A DNA stretch of 64,000 bases from Bordetella bronchialis (GCF_001676705.1 NZ_CP016170.1:1116001-1180000); one strand, 5' to 3'; shown: positions 7,838 to 17,083, numbered from the stretch's first letter. Notes: generated by a model not told the origin, from the sequence alone. Program-made: numbers and translations.

Positions 7838-8899
7838 CGGCGCGCCGGACTTGACGCGCTCGCGCAGCCTTTCGATCCTGCTGTCTATCAGGCGCCAGAG
7901 CACCACGGCCAGCATCAGCGACAGCAGGACGTTCAGCACCGAGATCGCCAGCGCGTCGGTCAGGCCCAGCCAGCTCGTCGCCTGATGCACCAGCAGAATG
8001 GCGACGGCATGCGAGATATAGATCGGGTAGCTCAGCTGCCCGATTTTTTTATCCAGCCTGTGCCGCGACTGATAGATGAAAGTCAGCGGCAGGATGCCGG
8101 TGAACACCGCCAGCGCCAGGGCGTCGCGCACGTTGTGGTTGATCGTCACCGAGAAGTGGAACAAGGCATACACCACGAACAGGCCGGTGGCCAGTTCCGG
8201 CAGGTAATGGAAGCGCGCGACCAGCCGCTGCCAGCCCGGCAGCAACAGCCGGTGCGACAGGGCGCCGGCCAGGAACAGCGCCAGTTCCAGCGGGAAGAAG
8301 CGATACGTCCACGGGTCGGACTGCGCCACGCCCATATGCAACAGCACCGCGCGCAGCGCGAGCGACGCCAGGAACAGGGCCGCCACCCGCCACATCGAAC
8401 GCAGCACGAACGGCGCGATCAGGTAGAAGCTCAGCTCCACGCCCAGCGTCCAGGCCTGCGGCACCAGCAAGCCCTGGTACAGCGGCACGTCGCTGGCGGC
8501 ATAGCTGCCCGTGAAGGCCAGCGTACCGTTGCGTATGCCGAAGAACATCAGCCAGTCCTGGCCAAAAATGAACAGGTTCGAAAGCACCAGGAACAGGTCG
8601 GCACTGTCGGGGCTGCGGCGGTATACGTCGATGAATTCCGGGTTGGCCACCCAGTTCAGCGCCAGCGCGACGACGGCGACCGCCAGATACGTGGGAAACA
8701 GCCGCAGCAAGCGGTTCTCGTAGAAGCGTGCCGTGCTGCGATAAGCCGGGTCGGTGGCCAGGATGTACGAAATCAGGAAACCCGAAATGACATAGAAAAG
8801 CTGCACCGCAAGGCGTCCGCCCACCAGCATATTGCCGTCATTGAAAGGTGAGTGGTCCAGAACCACGGATAGCGCGAATAAAGTCCTGAGCAAGCCCAT
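7805..8899 (-). CDS. Acyltransferase family 3 membrane protein (OafA/YrhL type)
   Basis: A 364-residue integral membrane protein with about ten hydrophobic segments. The start MGLLRTLFALSVVLDHSPFN and the GRLAVQLFYVISGFLISYIL block are the acyltransferase-3 signature; the His in VVLDHS is the conserved catalytic-type residue. Such enzymes O-acylate lipopolysaccharide, peptidoglycan or other surface glycans. No glycan-synthesis genes are nearby, so the acceptor is unknown. The ATG has GGAGG upstream. The C-terminal 20 residues are basic and cytoplasmic. Confidence 0.88.
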   Translation of the reverse strand: MGLLRTLFALSVVLDHSPFNDGNMLVGGRLAVQLFYVISGFLISYILATDPAYRSTARFYENRLLRLFPTYLAVAVVALALNWVANPEFIDVYRRSPDSADLFLVLSNLFIFGQDWLMFFGIRNGTLAFTGSYAASDVPLYQGLLVPQAWTLGVELSFYLIAPFVLRSMWRVAALFLASLALRAVLLHMGVAQSDPWTYRFFPLELALFLAGALSHRLLLPGWQRLVARFHYLPELATGLFVVYALFHFSVTINHNVRDALALAVFTGILPLTFIYQSRHRLDKKIGQLSYPIYISHAVAILLVHQATSWLGLTDALAISVLNVLLSLMLAVVLWRLIDSRIERLRERVKSGAPSGAPARALRA

Positions 8900-9324
8900 G
8901 GGCGACCTCCTATGCCCTTAACCATGCTCCGATTCTGCGCGTCCGGCGCAGCGCCATGCGTCCTCCATAAGAACCGGAGATGACCCATGTGCTTAGGGTG
9001 CAACGGCCCTGCCGATGCGGCGCCGCAGCGTGCTCATGCATTGCACGGCTGGGCAGCCGCGATATCGGCGTTTCTGGCGGGTGTTTCGCCGCAATAGCGC
9101 GTATATGGCCGCCTGCGGGGCCGCGACCGGAGCCGTGGGGGCGCGCCTGGGGACTCCGCCGCGAGGACTAATGCAGCGGCCCGCATGGCGGTGCGCATCA
9201 TTTCATTTTGATGACGAACATACAGACCGTCACGAAAAACTGTCTGAATGCCGTATTACACCGTCATGCCCTTGTCATGGGGGCTGCCCAGACTACTCGC
9301 ATCAATTTGAAGGCGGGATCCGTC
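8900..9324. other. 425-bp region between divergent acyltransferase and phnC genes
   Basis: The right third holds the Pho-box-like repeat array (9227-9278). The remainder shows no gene; frames through it are not supported by a ribosome binding site or recognisable protein sequence. Confidence 0.5.
9227..9278 (+). promoter_or_regulatory. Candidate PhoB-binding (Pho box) array upstream of phnC
   Basis: The best unit is CCGTCAT-GCCC-TTGTCAT (9261-9278): two heptamers at the standard 11-bp pitch, each one base from the CTGTCAT consensus. Weaker heptamers precede it: CTGTCTG (9240) and CCGTATT (9251), also 11 bp apart, and CCGTCAC (9227). It lies 47 bp before the phnC start. PhoB activation under phosphate starvation is well established for phosphonate operons. 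Confidence 0.5.
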
Positions 9325-10167
9325 ATGACTTATGCAATCGATGTGCGCGGGGTGAGCAAGTCCTTCCGTCCCGGGCACAAGGCCCTGGACGACGTGAGCC
9401 TGCAGGTGCGGGACGGCGAAATGGTCGCGCTGCTCGGCGCCTCGGGCTCCGGCAAGTCCACGCTGCTGCGCCACCTGGCCGGCTTCGTGGCGGCCGATGC
9501 CGGCGGCGGCGAGATCCGCGTCAACGGCGACCTGATCCAGCGCAACGGCCGCATCAGCCGCGACGTGCGCCGCGCGCGCGCGGGCATCGGTTTCGTCTTC
9601 CAGCAATTCAATCTGGTGGGCCGCCTGCCGGTCATCACCAATGTGCTGGCCGGCATGCTGCCGCGCGTTCCCCTGTACCGCAGCCTGCTGCGCTGGTTCC
9701 TGCGCGGCGAAATCCAGGTGGGCCTGGACGCCTTGGCGCAGGTGGGCATCGAAGGCCATGCCTTCCAGCGCGCCTCGAACCTGTCCGGCGGCCAGCAGCA
9801 GCGCGCCGCCATCGCGCGGACCCTGGTGCAGAACGCGCGCACCATCCTGGCCGACGAGCCCATCGCCTCGCTGGATCCCGAATCGTCGCGCCGCGTGATG
9901 GATACGCTGGCACAGATCAATCGCGCCCGCGGCGTGGCCGTCGTCGTTTCGCTGCACCAGGTCGATGTGGCCATGCGCTACTGCCCGCGGGTGGTGGCCC
10001 TGCGGCACGGCAAGGTGGTGTACGACGGTCCCTCGGCCGACCTGAGCCCGGCGATGCTGCAAGACCTGTATGGCACCGAACTGGACGAGCTGATGCCTGC
10101 CGCGCCGCCGGCGGAAGGCCTGCCGCCGCGCGCCGCCACGGGCCGTCCCCAGCTGGCCGCCGCCTGA
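9325..10167 (+). CDS. phnC: Phosphonate ABC importer, ATP-binding subunit PhnC
   Basis: ATPase of the phosphonate uptake system, working with PhnD and PhnE. The 280-residue protein has Walker [10 protein letters not shown], the PhnC-typical insertion around [23 protein letters not shown] signature LSGGQQQR and Walker [12 protein letters not shown]. The start is the ATG at 9325 ([14 protein letters not shown]) with AAGGCGGG upstream; a 39-residue longer frame would run through the Pho-box array and is rejected. It heads a plus-strand operon phnC-phnD-phnE-HD gene. Confidence 0.95.
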   Translation: MTYAIDVRGVSKSFRPGHKALDDVSLQVRDGEMVALLGASGSGKSTLLRHLAGFVAADAGGGEIRVNGDLIQRNGRISRDVRRARAGIGFVFQQFNLVGRLPVITNVLAGMLPRVPLYRSLLRWFLRGEIQVGLDALAQVGIEGHAFQRASNLSGGQQQRAAIARTLVQNARTILADEPIASLDPESSRRVMDTLAQINRARGVAVVVSLHQVDVAMRYCPRVVALRHGKVVYDGPSADLSPAMLQDLYGTELDELMPAAPPAEGLPPRAATGRPQLAAA

Positions 10168-10206
10168 ATTCCTTTCCTTCCTACCGCAAGACACGGAGTT
10201 ACCCTC

Positions 10207-11202
10207 ATGCTTCGCAGAACCTTTTGCGCCCTCGTCGCCTCCGCGGCCCTGACCGCTCCGGCGTTCGCCCAGGACGCGAAGACCCTGAATTTCGGCATTA
10301 TCTCGACCGAATCGTCCTCCAATCTGCGCAGCGCCTGGCAGCCGGTTATCGATGACCTGAGCAAGGCCGTCGGCGTGCCGGTCAAGCCCTTCTTCGCGTC
10401 CGACTACGCCGGCATCATCGAAGGCATGCGTTTCAACAAGGTCCAGCTGGCCTGGTACGGCAACCTGTCGGCCATCGAGGCGGTGGACCGTTCCCAGGGC
10501 GAAGTCTTTGCCCACGTGATCGACAAGGACGGCAATCCCGGCTACTGGTCGGTGCTGGTCACCGCCAAGGACGGCAAGGTCAAGTCCCTGGACGACGTGC
10601 TGAAGAACGGCAAGACCATGAGCTACGGCGCCGGCGATCCCAACTCGACCTCGGGCACGGCCGTTCCCAATTACTACCTGTGGGGCGCGAACAAGATCGA
10701 TGCGAAGAGTTTCTTCAAGAATTTCCGCATCGCCAACCACGAGACCAATCTGCTGTCGGCGATGAACGGCCAGGTGGACGTGGCGATCACCAATACCGAA
10801 GCGATCGCGCGCTACCAGATCAGCACCGGCCACAATGCGGAGGAAAAGATCCGCATCCTGTGGAAGTCGCCGCTGATTCCCGCCGATCCGCTGGTGTGGC
10901 GCACCGACCTGCCGGCCGACCTGAAGAAGAAAGTGCAGGCCTTCTTCGTGAACTACGGCAAGACCGGCCCCAACGCCGCGCAGGAGCTGAAGAACCTGCA
11001 GGGCCTGACCTACAAGGGCTTCGTCCAATCCGACAACACGCAGCTGCTGCCCGTGCGCCAGATCAACCTGGCCGGCCAGCGTGCCAAGGTGGAGCACGAC
11101 ACGACGCTGGGCGCCCAGGAAAAGCAGCAGAAGCTGGCGGAGCTGGATGCCAAGCTGGCGGACCTGGCCAAGCAGGTCACCGCCGCCAAGGCGCAACAGT
11201 AA
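10207..11202 (+). CDS. phnD: Phosphonate-binding periplasmic protein PhnD
   Basis: Extracytoplasmic receptor delivering phosphonates to PhnE/PhnC. It has 331 residues, with a signal peptide about 1-22 (cleavage after AFA, before QDAKTLNFG). Conserved features include FGIISTESSSNL near the mature N-terminus, VQLAWYGNLSAI, and the phosphonate-binding segment PNSTSGTAVPNYYL. The C-terminus (LAELDAKLADLAKQVTAAKA) is a predicted amphipathic helix or coiled coil beyond the usual lobe fold. It lies 39 bp after phnC and 33 bp before phnE. Confidence 0.95.
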   Translation: MLRRTFCALVASAALTAPAFAQDAKTLNFGIISTESSSNLRSAWQPVIDDLSKAVGVPVKPFFASDYAGIIEGMRFNKVQLAWYGNLSAIEAVDRSQGEVFAHVIDKDGNPGYWSVLVTAKDGKVKSLDDVLKNGKTMSYGAGDPNSTSGTAVPNYYLWGANKIDAKSFFKNFRIANHETNLLSAMNGQVDVAITNTEAIARYQISTGHNAEEKIRILWKSPLIPADPLVWRTDLPADLKKKVQAFFVNYGKTGPNAAQELKNLQGLTYKGFVQSDNTQLLPVRQINLAGQRAKVEHDTTLGAQEKQQKLAELDAKLADLAKQVTAAKAQQ

Positions 11203-11235
11203 TCGCGCGCATCGCAGTAAACAGGTAGATATCCA

Positions 11236-12033
11236 ATGAGCGCCACCCTGTCCTCGGCGCGGCCCGCGCCGCAACCGCCCAAGAGCTCGCTGCCCACCAT
11301 GCTGGCCTGGGCCATCGTCATCGCGGTGCTGGCCGCCTCGTGGCAGGGCGCCGACATGCGTCCGCTGGACCTGTTCCGGGATTCGGGCAACATGTCGCAG
11401 TTCGCGCGGGATTTCTTCCCGCCGAACTTCCGCGACTGGCGCATGTACCTGGAAGAAATGCTGGTCACCGTCCAGATCGCGATCTGGGGTACCTTCCTGG
11501 CCATTGTGCTGGCGGTTCCCATGAGCCTGCTGTGCTCGTCGAACATCGTCCCGGCCTGGGTATACCAGCCCGTGCGCCGGCTGATGGACGCCTGCCGCGC
11601 CATCAACGAGATGGTCTTCGCCATGCTGTTCATCGTCGCCGTGGGCCTGGGGCCCTTCGCCGGCGTGCTGGCGCTGTGGGTGCATACCCTGGGTGTGCTG
11701 GCCAAGCTGTTCTCCGAGGCCGTGGAGGCCATCGATCCCCGGCCGGTGGAGGGTGTGCGCGCCACGGGCGCGGGGGCCATAGAGGAAATCGTCTTCGGGG
11801 TCATCCCCCAGGTGCTGCCCTTGTGGATTTCCTATTCCCTGTACCGCTTCGAGTCCAACGTGCGGTCCGCGTCCGTCGTGGGCATCGTGGGCGCCGGCGG
11901 TATCGGCATGGTGCTGTGGGAGATCATCCGCAGCTTCCAGTATGCGCAGACCTGCGCGGTCATGATCATCATCGTGGTCTTCGTGACGGGCATCGACTTG
12001 CTGTCGTCGCGCATACGCAAACTTTTCATCTGA
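11236..12033 (+). CDS. phnE: Phosphonate ABC importer permease PhnE
   Basis: Inner-membrane permease of 265 residues with about six transmembrane segments. The binding-protein-dependent transport motif is near residues 165-195 ([29 protein letters not shown]), which matches the EAA loop that docks PhnC. It ends KLFI. Only one PhnE is present, whereas some bacteria carry two. The stop codon overlaps an ATG (12033) that could start the next gene. Confidence 0.94.
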   Translation: MSATLSSARPAPQPPKSSLPTMLAWAIVIAVLAASWQGADMRPLDLFRDSGNMSQFARDFFPPNFRDWRMYLEEMLVTVQIAIWGTFLAIVLAVPMSLLCSSNIVPAWVYQPVRRLMDACRAINEMVFAMLFIVAVGLGPFAGVLALWVHTLGVLAKLFSEAVEAIDPRPVEGVRATGAGAIEEIVFGVIPQVLPLWISYSLYRFESNVRSASVVGIVGAGGIGMVLWEIIRSFQYAQTCAVMIIIVVFVTGIDLLSSRIRKLFI

Positions 12034-12044
12034 TGGGGGGCGTC

Positions 12045-12581
12045 ATGTCCGAAGCCCTGACGCTGGCGCGCGTCGAGAGCCTGTTCCGCGGCTACGGCAG
12101 CGCCTATTACGGCCGCGAGGCCATTACCCAGACCGAACACGCGCTGCAGTGCGCGGCCCTGGCCGAACAGGCCGGCGAATCGCCCGCCACCGTCGTCGCC
12201 GGACTGCTGCACGATATCGGCCACCTGATGATGGCCGAGAGCGAGCAGGAGGACAAGCGCCACCAGGACGTGGGCGCGCGCGCCTTGCTGGGCCTGGTCG
12301 GCGAGAGCGTCTGCGCGCCGGTGCGCCTGCACGTGCCGGCCAAGCGCTACCTGTGCGCCGTCGACCGCGCATACTGGGCCACGCTGTCGCAGGCGTCCAA
12401 GGACACGCTGGTGCTGCAGGGCGGTCCGTTCAGCACGCAGGAAGTGCAGGCCTTCGAGCGCCTGCCATATTTCGCCGAGGCCGTGCGCCTGCGCAAGTAC
12501 GACGACCTGGCCAAGGTGCCGGGGGCCGCGACGCCGCCGCTGCGGCACTACCTGGATATGCTGGAGACGGTGGCCGCCTGA
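12045..12581 (+). CDS. Phosphonate-operon-associated HD-domain protein (Phn-HD / PhnZ-like)
   Basis: A 178-residue HD-domain protein of the type repeatedly found in phosphonate operons. H32, H56-D57 (in GLLHDIGH) and H60 are the metal-ligand residues visible in the first half. Family knowledge: the relative PhnZ is a mixed-valent di-iron oxygenase that cleaves 2-amino-1-hydroxyethylphosphonate made by PhnY. No PhnY-like oxygenase is in the window, so the substrate here is open. The chosen start is ATG 12045, with a G-run upstream; ATG 12033, overlapping the phnE stop, would add four residues. Confidence 0.85.
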   Translation: MSEALTLARVESLFRGYGSAYYGREAITQTEHALQCAALAEQAGESPATVVAGLLHDIGHLMMAESEQEDKRHQDVGARALLGLVGESVCAPVRLHVPAKRYLCAVDRAYWATLSQASKDTLVLQGGPFSTQEVQAFERLPYFAEAVRLRKYDDLAKVPGAATPPLRHYLDMLETVAA

Positions 12582-12757
12582 GCGGCGCCTCCGTGGGCGC
12601 ATCGGTCGACGCCGGGCGTGGGCGGCGGGACGGGCAGGGGAGCAGGGCGCGCGTTGATGAATCGTGGAGCGCCGCCCTCCACGGGCACTGGATGCGGGGA
12701 TCGAAGCGCGCCGCCGGGCCACCACCATGTGGCCTTTTTCAACCCGTCCATGTCCCC

Positions 12758-14515
12758 ATGATTTCCAGCCACGTTTCCACGCCCGCGGCCGCGGTGCCGC
12801 CCGACCCCATGCCGGCGCCCGTCACGCCGGCGACCCCCGCCAGCCAAGCCGCCGACAACGCGACGCTTACGCTCGAAAGCGCGGGGCGGGACGACCCGCT
12901 GTACCCTTATCAGTGGCACCTGAAGAACACCGGGCAGCGTGTCTTCGCCGATACCCTGCCCACGCCCGGGATAGACCTGAACATCGGCACGCTGCACCGC
13001 GAAGGTATCACCGGCAAGGGCGTCGTCGTGGCCATCCACGAACAAGGCCGCATCGATCCCGGGCACGAGGACCTGGCCCCCAACCTGGTGCTGGGCGGAC
13101 CGGTGGACCCGGCCCGCTCGCCCGCGCGCGAGGTCGCGCACGCCACCGCCACGGCCAGCATCATCGGCGCCGTGGCGCACAACGGCAAGGGCGGCCGCGG
13201 CATCGCGCCCGACGCGAGGCTGCTCGACATGATGGCGCCCGGCGCGCACGATCTGCCCACGCCCATCCTGCACAACGCCAGCGGTGGCAATTCGCCGGTG
13301 TATTTCGCCCCGTACGATGCATCCGAATACCCCGATACCGAGCTCGATTCGCGTCACGGCAAGCTTTTCATCAAGTCCGCCGGCAACGAATTCGAGCGGC
13401 CCCACAAGATCGGTATCGATGCCGACGCCTGCCGTGCCGCGACGATGGGCACGGGCATCAGTTGCCTGACCGCGACGGCCGACAAGATCAATACCATGGC
13501 CAACGCCCTGACGGTGGGGGCGGTGAACGCCGCCGGCGTCAAGGCTTCCTATTCCAATACCGGCTCGGCGCTCTGGGTCAGCGGCCTGGGGGGCGAATTC
13601 GGCCACGAAAGGCAATACGCGGAGGCATCCGGCGCCAACGGCCATACCGCGCGGCTCGTCGAATCGGGCGCGCACGGAAGATCCTCGCGCGTCGACGATG
13701 CGCATTTGTACGCGCCGGCCATCGTCGCGGCGGATACCACGGGCGTGCAACAGGGCTTGAATCGCGAGGAACCGGGATATCCTCGCTTCAACGCGCTGGA
13801 CAGCGCAAGCGCGTCGCCCATCGACCCCAGCGGCAACTACACCGCGCGCGCCAACGGTACCTCCGCCGCGGCGCCGACCGTGACGGGCGTTGCCGCGCTG
13901 GTGCTGCAGGCCAATCCCCGGCTGACGTGGCGCGACATCAAGTACATCCTGGCCACCACGGCGCGCAAGCTGGACCCGGACCGCCAGAAGATCGTCTGGC
14001 AAGGACTGGTGCTGGACGATGGCTGGGTGACCAACGCCGCCGGGCGCGCCTTCAGCAACTGGTATGGCTTTGGCCTGGTTGACGCAAGCGCCGCGGTACA
14101 GGCCGCGCGGCGCCATAGGCTGCTGGGGCCGCTGCGCAACACCGGCTGGCTGGCGACGGCGCAGACGGATGTGCCGGTCTCGGCCAAGGACGCCGACGCC
14201 GGGAAATCGCGCATCGCGGTGGACGGCGACATCAAGGTCGAGACCGTACAGCTGCGGCTGCGTACCACGCACAAGGAGCCCGGCCAGTTGCATATCGTGC
14301 TGACGTCGCCCGCGGGAACTCGCAGCATCATCCTGCCGGCGCACACCATGGTCAAGCTCATAGGCACCGACGAGTTCTCCATCGACCTGGCCGCATCCAA
14401 CGCCTTCCTGGACGAGTCCGCGCGCGGCACCTGGACATTGCAGGTGATCGACGCCCGGGATCCGGCGCCCGCCGCCGCCATCGTTTCGTGGGAGCTGCGC
14501 GTGCTGGGGCATTGA
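12758..14515 (+). CDS. Kexin-like S8 serine protease with C-terminal P domain; catalytic Asp apparently replaced
   Basis: A 585-residue protein. Residues 1-40 are Pro/Ala-rich; the kexin-type entry DPLYPYQWHLKNTGQ follows at 46-60, then an S8 catalytic domain (about 85-455) and a P domain (about 470-585, ending VSWELRVLGH). His128 (in HATATAS), the oxyanion Asn210 (SAGN) and Ser369 (GTSAAAP) are in place. The catalytic Asp motif, normally DDG, reads HEQG (94-97), so Glu95 sits where Asp is expected. No signal peptide or pro-domain is evident and no strong ribosome binding site is seen, so the start is uncertain; a longer frame exists. It lies among phosphonate genes without an obvious link to them. 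Confidence 0.8.
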   Translation: MISSHVSTPAAAVPPDPMPAPVTPATPASQAADNATLTLESAGRDDPLYPYQWHLKNTGQRVFADTLPTPGIDLNIGTLHREGITGKGVVVAIHEQGRIDPGHEDLAPNLVLGGPVDPARSPAREVAHATATASIIGAVAHNGKGGRGIAPDARLLDMMAPGAHDLPTPILHNASGGNSPVYFAPYDASEYPDTELDSRHGKLFIKSAGNEFERPHKIGIDADACRAATMGTGISCLTATADKINTMANALTVGAVNAAGVKASYSNTGSALWVSGLGGEFGHERQYAEASGANGHTARLVESGAHGRSSRVDDAHLYAPAIVAADTTGVQQGLNREEPGYPRFNALDSASASPIDPSGNYTARANGTSAAAPTVTGVAALVLQANPRLTWRDIKYILATTARKLDPDRQKIVWQGLVLDDGWVTNAAGRAFSNWYGFGLVDASAAVQAARRHRLLGPLRNTGWLATAQTDVPVSAKDADAGKSRIAVDGDIKVETVQLRLRTTHKEPGQLHIVLTSPAGTRSIILPAHTMVKLIGTDEFSIDLAASNAFLDESARGTWTLQVIDARDPAPAAAIVSWELRVLGH

Positions 14516-14529
14516 TCCAGGCCTGGCGC

Positions 14530-14562
14530 GCCCGGGATGGGGCGACGCGGCCCATTCCGGGC
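14530..14562. terminator. Hairpin between convergent protease and phnN genes
   Basis: GCCCGGGATGGG (14530-14541) pairs with CCCATTCCGGGC (14551-14562) with one mismatch and a 9-nt loop. It sits between two convergent stop codons. No U-run is visible. Confidence 0.55.
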
Positions 14563-14577
14563 GGCCCGCGCAAGGCG

Positions 14578-15141
14578 CTATGCGTGGCGCCGCCGGACAA
14601 TGTCCAGCAGTTTCGTCGCCGCTTCTTCGGGCGCGCCGTTGTTGTCTATCGTCAGGTGCAGGCAATCCGCCGGCACGTGGAACGGTGTCGTCGCGCGCGC
14701 CAGCCTTGCTTCCAGCGCGTGTCCGCTTTCGCGGCCGCGTCCCGCCAGGCGCAGCTTCAGGGCTTGCGGCGCGACCGCGATCTCCACCGCGCACAGGCCC
14801 GGATAGCGCGCGCAGGCCTGCGGCAGGTAGGCCCGCGATCCGTTCACCAGGACGGTCACGCCCGCCGCCATCCAGGCGTCGATCTCCACGCCTATGCCGT
14901 AGGCCAGGCCATGGCTGCGCCAGGACAGGGCGAAGCAGCCGAGCTGTTCGCGGCGGACGAATTCCTCTTCGTCCAGCGCGAGCGAGGCCTCGTCCGCCCC
15001 GCTGGGACGGGTGATGTAGCGGTGCGCCACCAGGATGCGGTCCTCGGGCGCGCTCATGGCGCGCAGCCGGCGCAGCAGCGTGTCCTTGCCGCTGCCCGAA
15101 GGGCCCATGACGTAGACCAGGGGCGGGGAATCGTCCTTCAT
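14578..15141 (-). CDS. phnN: Ribose 1,5-bisphosphate phosphokinase PhnN
   Basis: Converts ribose 1,5-bisphosphate to PRPP with ATP, recycling the ribosyl product of the C-P lyase pathway. The 187-residue protein is a guanylate-kinase-like P-loop enzyme with Walker A GPSGSGKDT near residue 13 and HRYITRP, a typical PhnN motif, near residue 41. Its ATG overlaps the stop of the DUF1045 gene (ATGA), so it is the last gene of a minus-strand operon phnM-DUF1045-phnN. Confidence 0.93.
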   Translation of the reverse strand: MKDDSPPLVYVMGPSGSGKDTLLRRLRAMSAPEDRILVAHRYITRPSGADEASLALDEEEFVRREQLGCFALSWRSHGLAYGIGVEIDAWMAAGVTVLVNGSRAYLPQACARYPGLCAVEIAVAPQALKLRLAGRGRESGHALEARLARATTPFHVPADCLHLTIDNNGAPEEAATKLLDIVRRRHA

Positions 15142-15875
15142 GGCGCGTCGTCGTCCAGATACGAACTGCCGGCGGCGTCGCGGACGCGGCCGTCGAAACC
15201 GTAATGCCGCGCGACGATAAAGGGATCGTCCTGGCGTGGCTGCACGTATACGCTGACCGCCTCGACGGGCATGGCGCCGTCCAGCGCGCGTCCGGCGCGG
15301 GCGCGCACCAGGTCCTGCGCGTGGTCGAGCTCCGTGCCGCCCAATTGGCCGGTCAGCGTGACATGGAAGGTGTAGGTGTCGAAGACATAGGGGTAGCCCC
15401 ATTCCGCCAGCATGCGTTGCTGGGGCAGGCTGAGCTGGTCGGGCCGGCGGCGCGCGATCTCGGCGGGAGAAGGCGGTTCGCGGTAGGCATCCACGTCGCG
15501 CACCATGCGGTCGGCCAGTGCCCGTACGCGCGCGTGCGTGCCCGCGTCGTCGGGCAGGCACCAGGCCAGGAAACCGCGCAGTGCGCGCAGTTCCAGGCCG
15601 ATGGAGAAGGGCGCCTGCATGCGCGCCAATGCACGCATGGTCTCGTCCAGCCCCCGGGCGGTGGTGCCGCGCCGCAGGCGGAATGGCGGCTTAAGGGTGG
15701 CGTGCAGCCCGTAGTGGCGGGGCGCCTCGGTCCAGGCGTCCAGGCGCGGATCGTCCTGGCGCGAGCGGGGCAGGCGCTGGCCGGTTTCTTCATCGCGGCC
15801 CAGCCAGGCCCGGCCGAATTCGCGCCAGGCGCCCACCGGGGCCAGGTAAACGGCATATCGATAAGCCCGCGGCAT
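15138..15875 (-). CDS. DUF1045 phosphonate-operon protein, 2H-phosphoesterase-like
   Basis: A 245-residue protein of the family known from phosphonate operons. Two His-containing motifs, HATL (His58) and HVTLTG (His171), match the paired HxTx motifs of 2H phosphoesterases such as LigT and cyclic phosphodiesterases. No PhnP, which opens 5-phosphoribosyl-1,2-cyclic phosphate in E. coli, is in the window. It is reasonable to infer that this enzyme fills that step, between PhnJ and PhnN. It lies 11 bp after phnM and overlaps phnN by 4 bp. Confidence 0.88.
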   Translation of the reverse strand: MPRAYRYAVYLAPVGAWREFGRAWLGRDEETGQRLPRSRQDDPRLDAWTEAPRHYGLHATLKPPFRLRRGTTARGLDETMRALARMQAPFSIGLELRALRGFLAWCLPDDAGTHARVRALADRMVRDVDAYREPPSPAEIARRRPDQLSLPQQRMLAEWGYPYVFDTYTFHVTLTGQLGGTELDHAQDLVRARAGRALDGAMPVEAVSVYVQPRQDDPFIVARHYGFDGRVRDAAGSSYLDDDAP

Positions 15876-15886
15876 GGTGTGGCACC

Positions 15887-17083
15887 TCAGGCGGCGGCCC
15901 GTTCCAGGCGGCTGTCGAAGTGGCGCGCGGCATAGCACAGGCGTCCGCCGACGATGGCCGCGCAGACGCGCGGGACCTCGGGAACGCTGTCGTCCACCAC
16001 GATGGCGTCGGCCGTCATGCCGGCATCCAGCAGGCCGCGGTCCTTCAGGCCCGCTGCCCGCGCGGGGTTGCGCGACACCAGCGCCCAGGCCTGCTCCAGC
16101 GGCAGGATGCCGCGGGCGGCCAGCTTCAGGACGGCGTTCAATTGCGCGGGATAGTAGTAGTCGGATGCCAGGATGTCGCACAGGCCGGCGCGTATCATCG
16201 CCGTCGCATCGGGCGCATTGGTGTGGCTGCCGCCACGCACGACGTTGGGCGCGCCGAAAACGATGGAGTCGCCCAGCCCGCGGGCGACCTGGGCGGCTTC
16301 CATGGTCAGCGGGAATTCCGCCACCTTGCAGCCCAGCTGGTGGTAATAACGCCGCGTGGCGGCATCGCGGTCGTCGTGGGATGCGATCTCCAGGCCGGCG
16401 TCCAGCGCGCAATCGGTCAGTTCGCGCATGGCGCCGGCCACGGCGTCGGCCGACCTCATCGCCGCCCGGATGCGTTCCTGGAACGTGTCCAGGTCGCATT
16501 CCGCGCGTTCCGCATACTGCAGCAGCTTGCGGTCGTCGCCCAGGCGCCTGGTCATGCTGGGCAGGTGGTCGTTCAAGGCCAGGAAGCGCACCTTGCCCGC
16601 CCGTATCCACGACTGCGCGAGTTCCACGCCGGCCACGTGATGGGTCTCGAAGCGCAGGTGCACGTAATGGCGCGCGCCCAGCAGGCGCTGCATGCGTTCC
16701 AGCGCGTCGAACATGCGCTGGGCGTAGGGCTCGCCACGCAGGCCGCCTTCCCAGGACAGGGTCAAGCCGTGGAATTCGGTGGTGATGCCGTTGGCAAGCA
16801 GCTGGCGATCGACGTCGAGCAGGGCGCCGTCGTACGGGAAGGTCACGCCGGGGCGCGGCATGATGGCGCGTTCGAAGGCGTCGCCGTGCAGGTCCACGAT
16901 GCCGGGCAGCACCAGCAGGTTACCGGCGTCGAAATCCGCCCGCGGGTGGTCCGCGTCCAGGCTCACCTCGGCGATGCGGTCCTGCGCGAAGGACAGGCCG
17001 GCTGGGCCCAACCCCTGGGACGTCAATACGCGGCGGCCGCGGATGCCGCGCAGAAAGCGGGGGGGCGTAGTGTCTGTATGCAT
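15887..17083 (-). CDS. phnM: PhnM-type amidohydrolase, divergent paralogue
   Basis: A 398-residue member of the PhnM family (alpha-D-ribose 1-methylphosphonate 5-triphosphate diphosphatase). Metal ligands are conserved: DLHGD in the HxD position, LNDH, SHDD and SDYYYP. The sequence LHGDAFERAIMPRPGV differs from the LHCDAIEKEAEPRARV of the second PhnM in this window (22673-23875), so the two are distinct subtypes rather than a recent duplication. It heads phnM-DUF1045-phnN, divergent from nothing but preceded by phnF on the same strand. A HutC-type operator half lies upstream (17135), and AGGTAGACCT directly precedes the ATG. Confidence 0.88.
   Translation of the reverse strand: MHTDTTPPRFLRGIRGRRVLTSQGLGPAGLSFAQDRIAEVSLDADHPRADFDAGNLLVLPGIVDLHGDAFERAIMPRPGVTFPYDGALLDVDRQLLANGITTEFHGLTLSWEGGLRGEPYAQRMFDALERMQRLLGARHYVHLRFETHHVAGVELAQSWIRAGKVRFLALNDHLPSMTRRLGDDRKLLQYAERAECDLDTFQERIRAAMRSADAVAGAMRELTDCALDAGLEIASHDDRDAATRRYYHQLGCKVAEFPLTMEAAQVARGLGDSIVFGAPNVVRGGSHTNAPDATAMIRAGLCDILASDYYYPAQLNAVLKLAARGILPLEQAWALVSRNPARAAGLKDRGLLDAGMTADAIVVDDSVPEVPRVCAAIVGGRLCYAARHFDSRLERAAA

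Noticed and set aside
9227..9246. Pho box made of CCGTCAC and CTGTCTG
   Set aside because: These two heptamers are 13 bp apart rather than 11, so they do not form a proper box; only the 9261-9278 pair fits well.
9256..11685. 809-residue minus-strand frame across phnC-phnD-phnE
   Set aside because: Shadow of three well-supported genes in a high-GC region.
12548..14794. 748-residue minus-strand frame opposite the S8 protease
   Set aside because: No domain recognisable; opposite a gene with conserved protease motifs.
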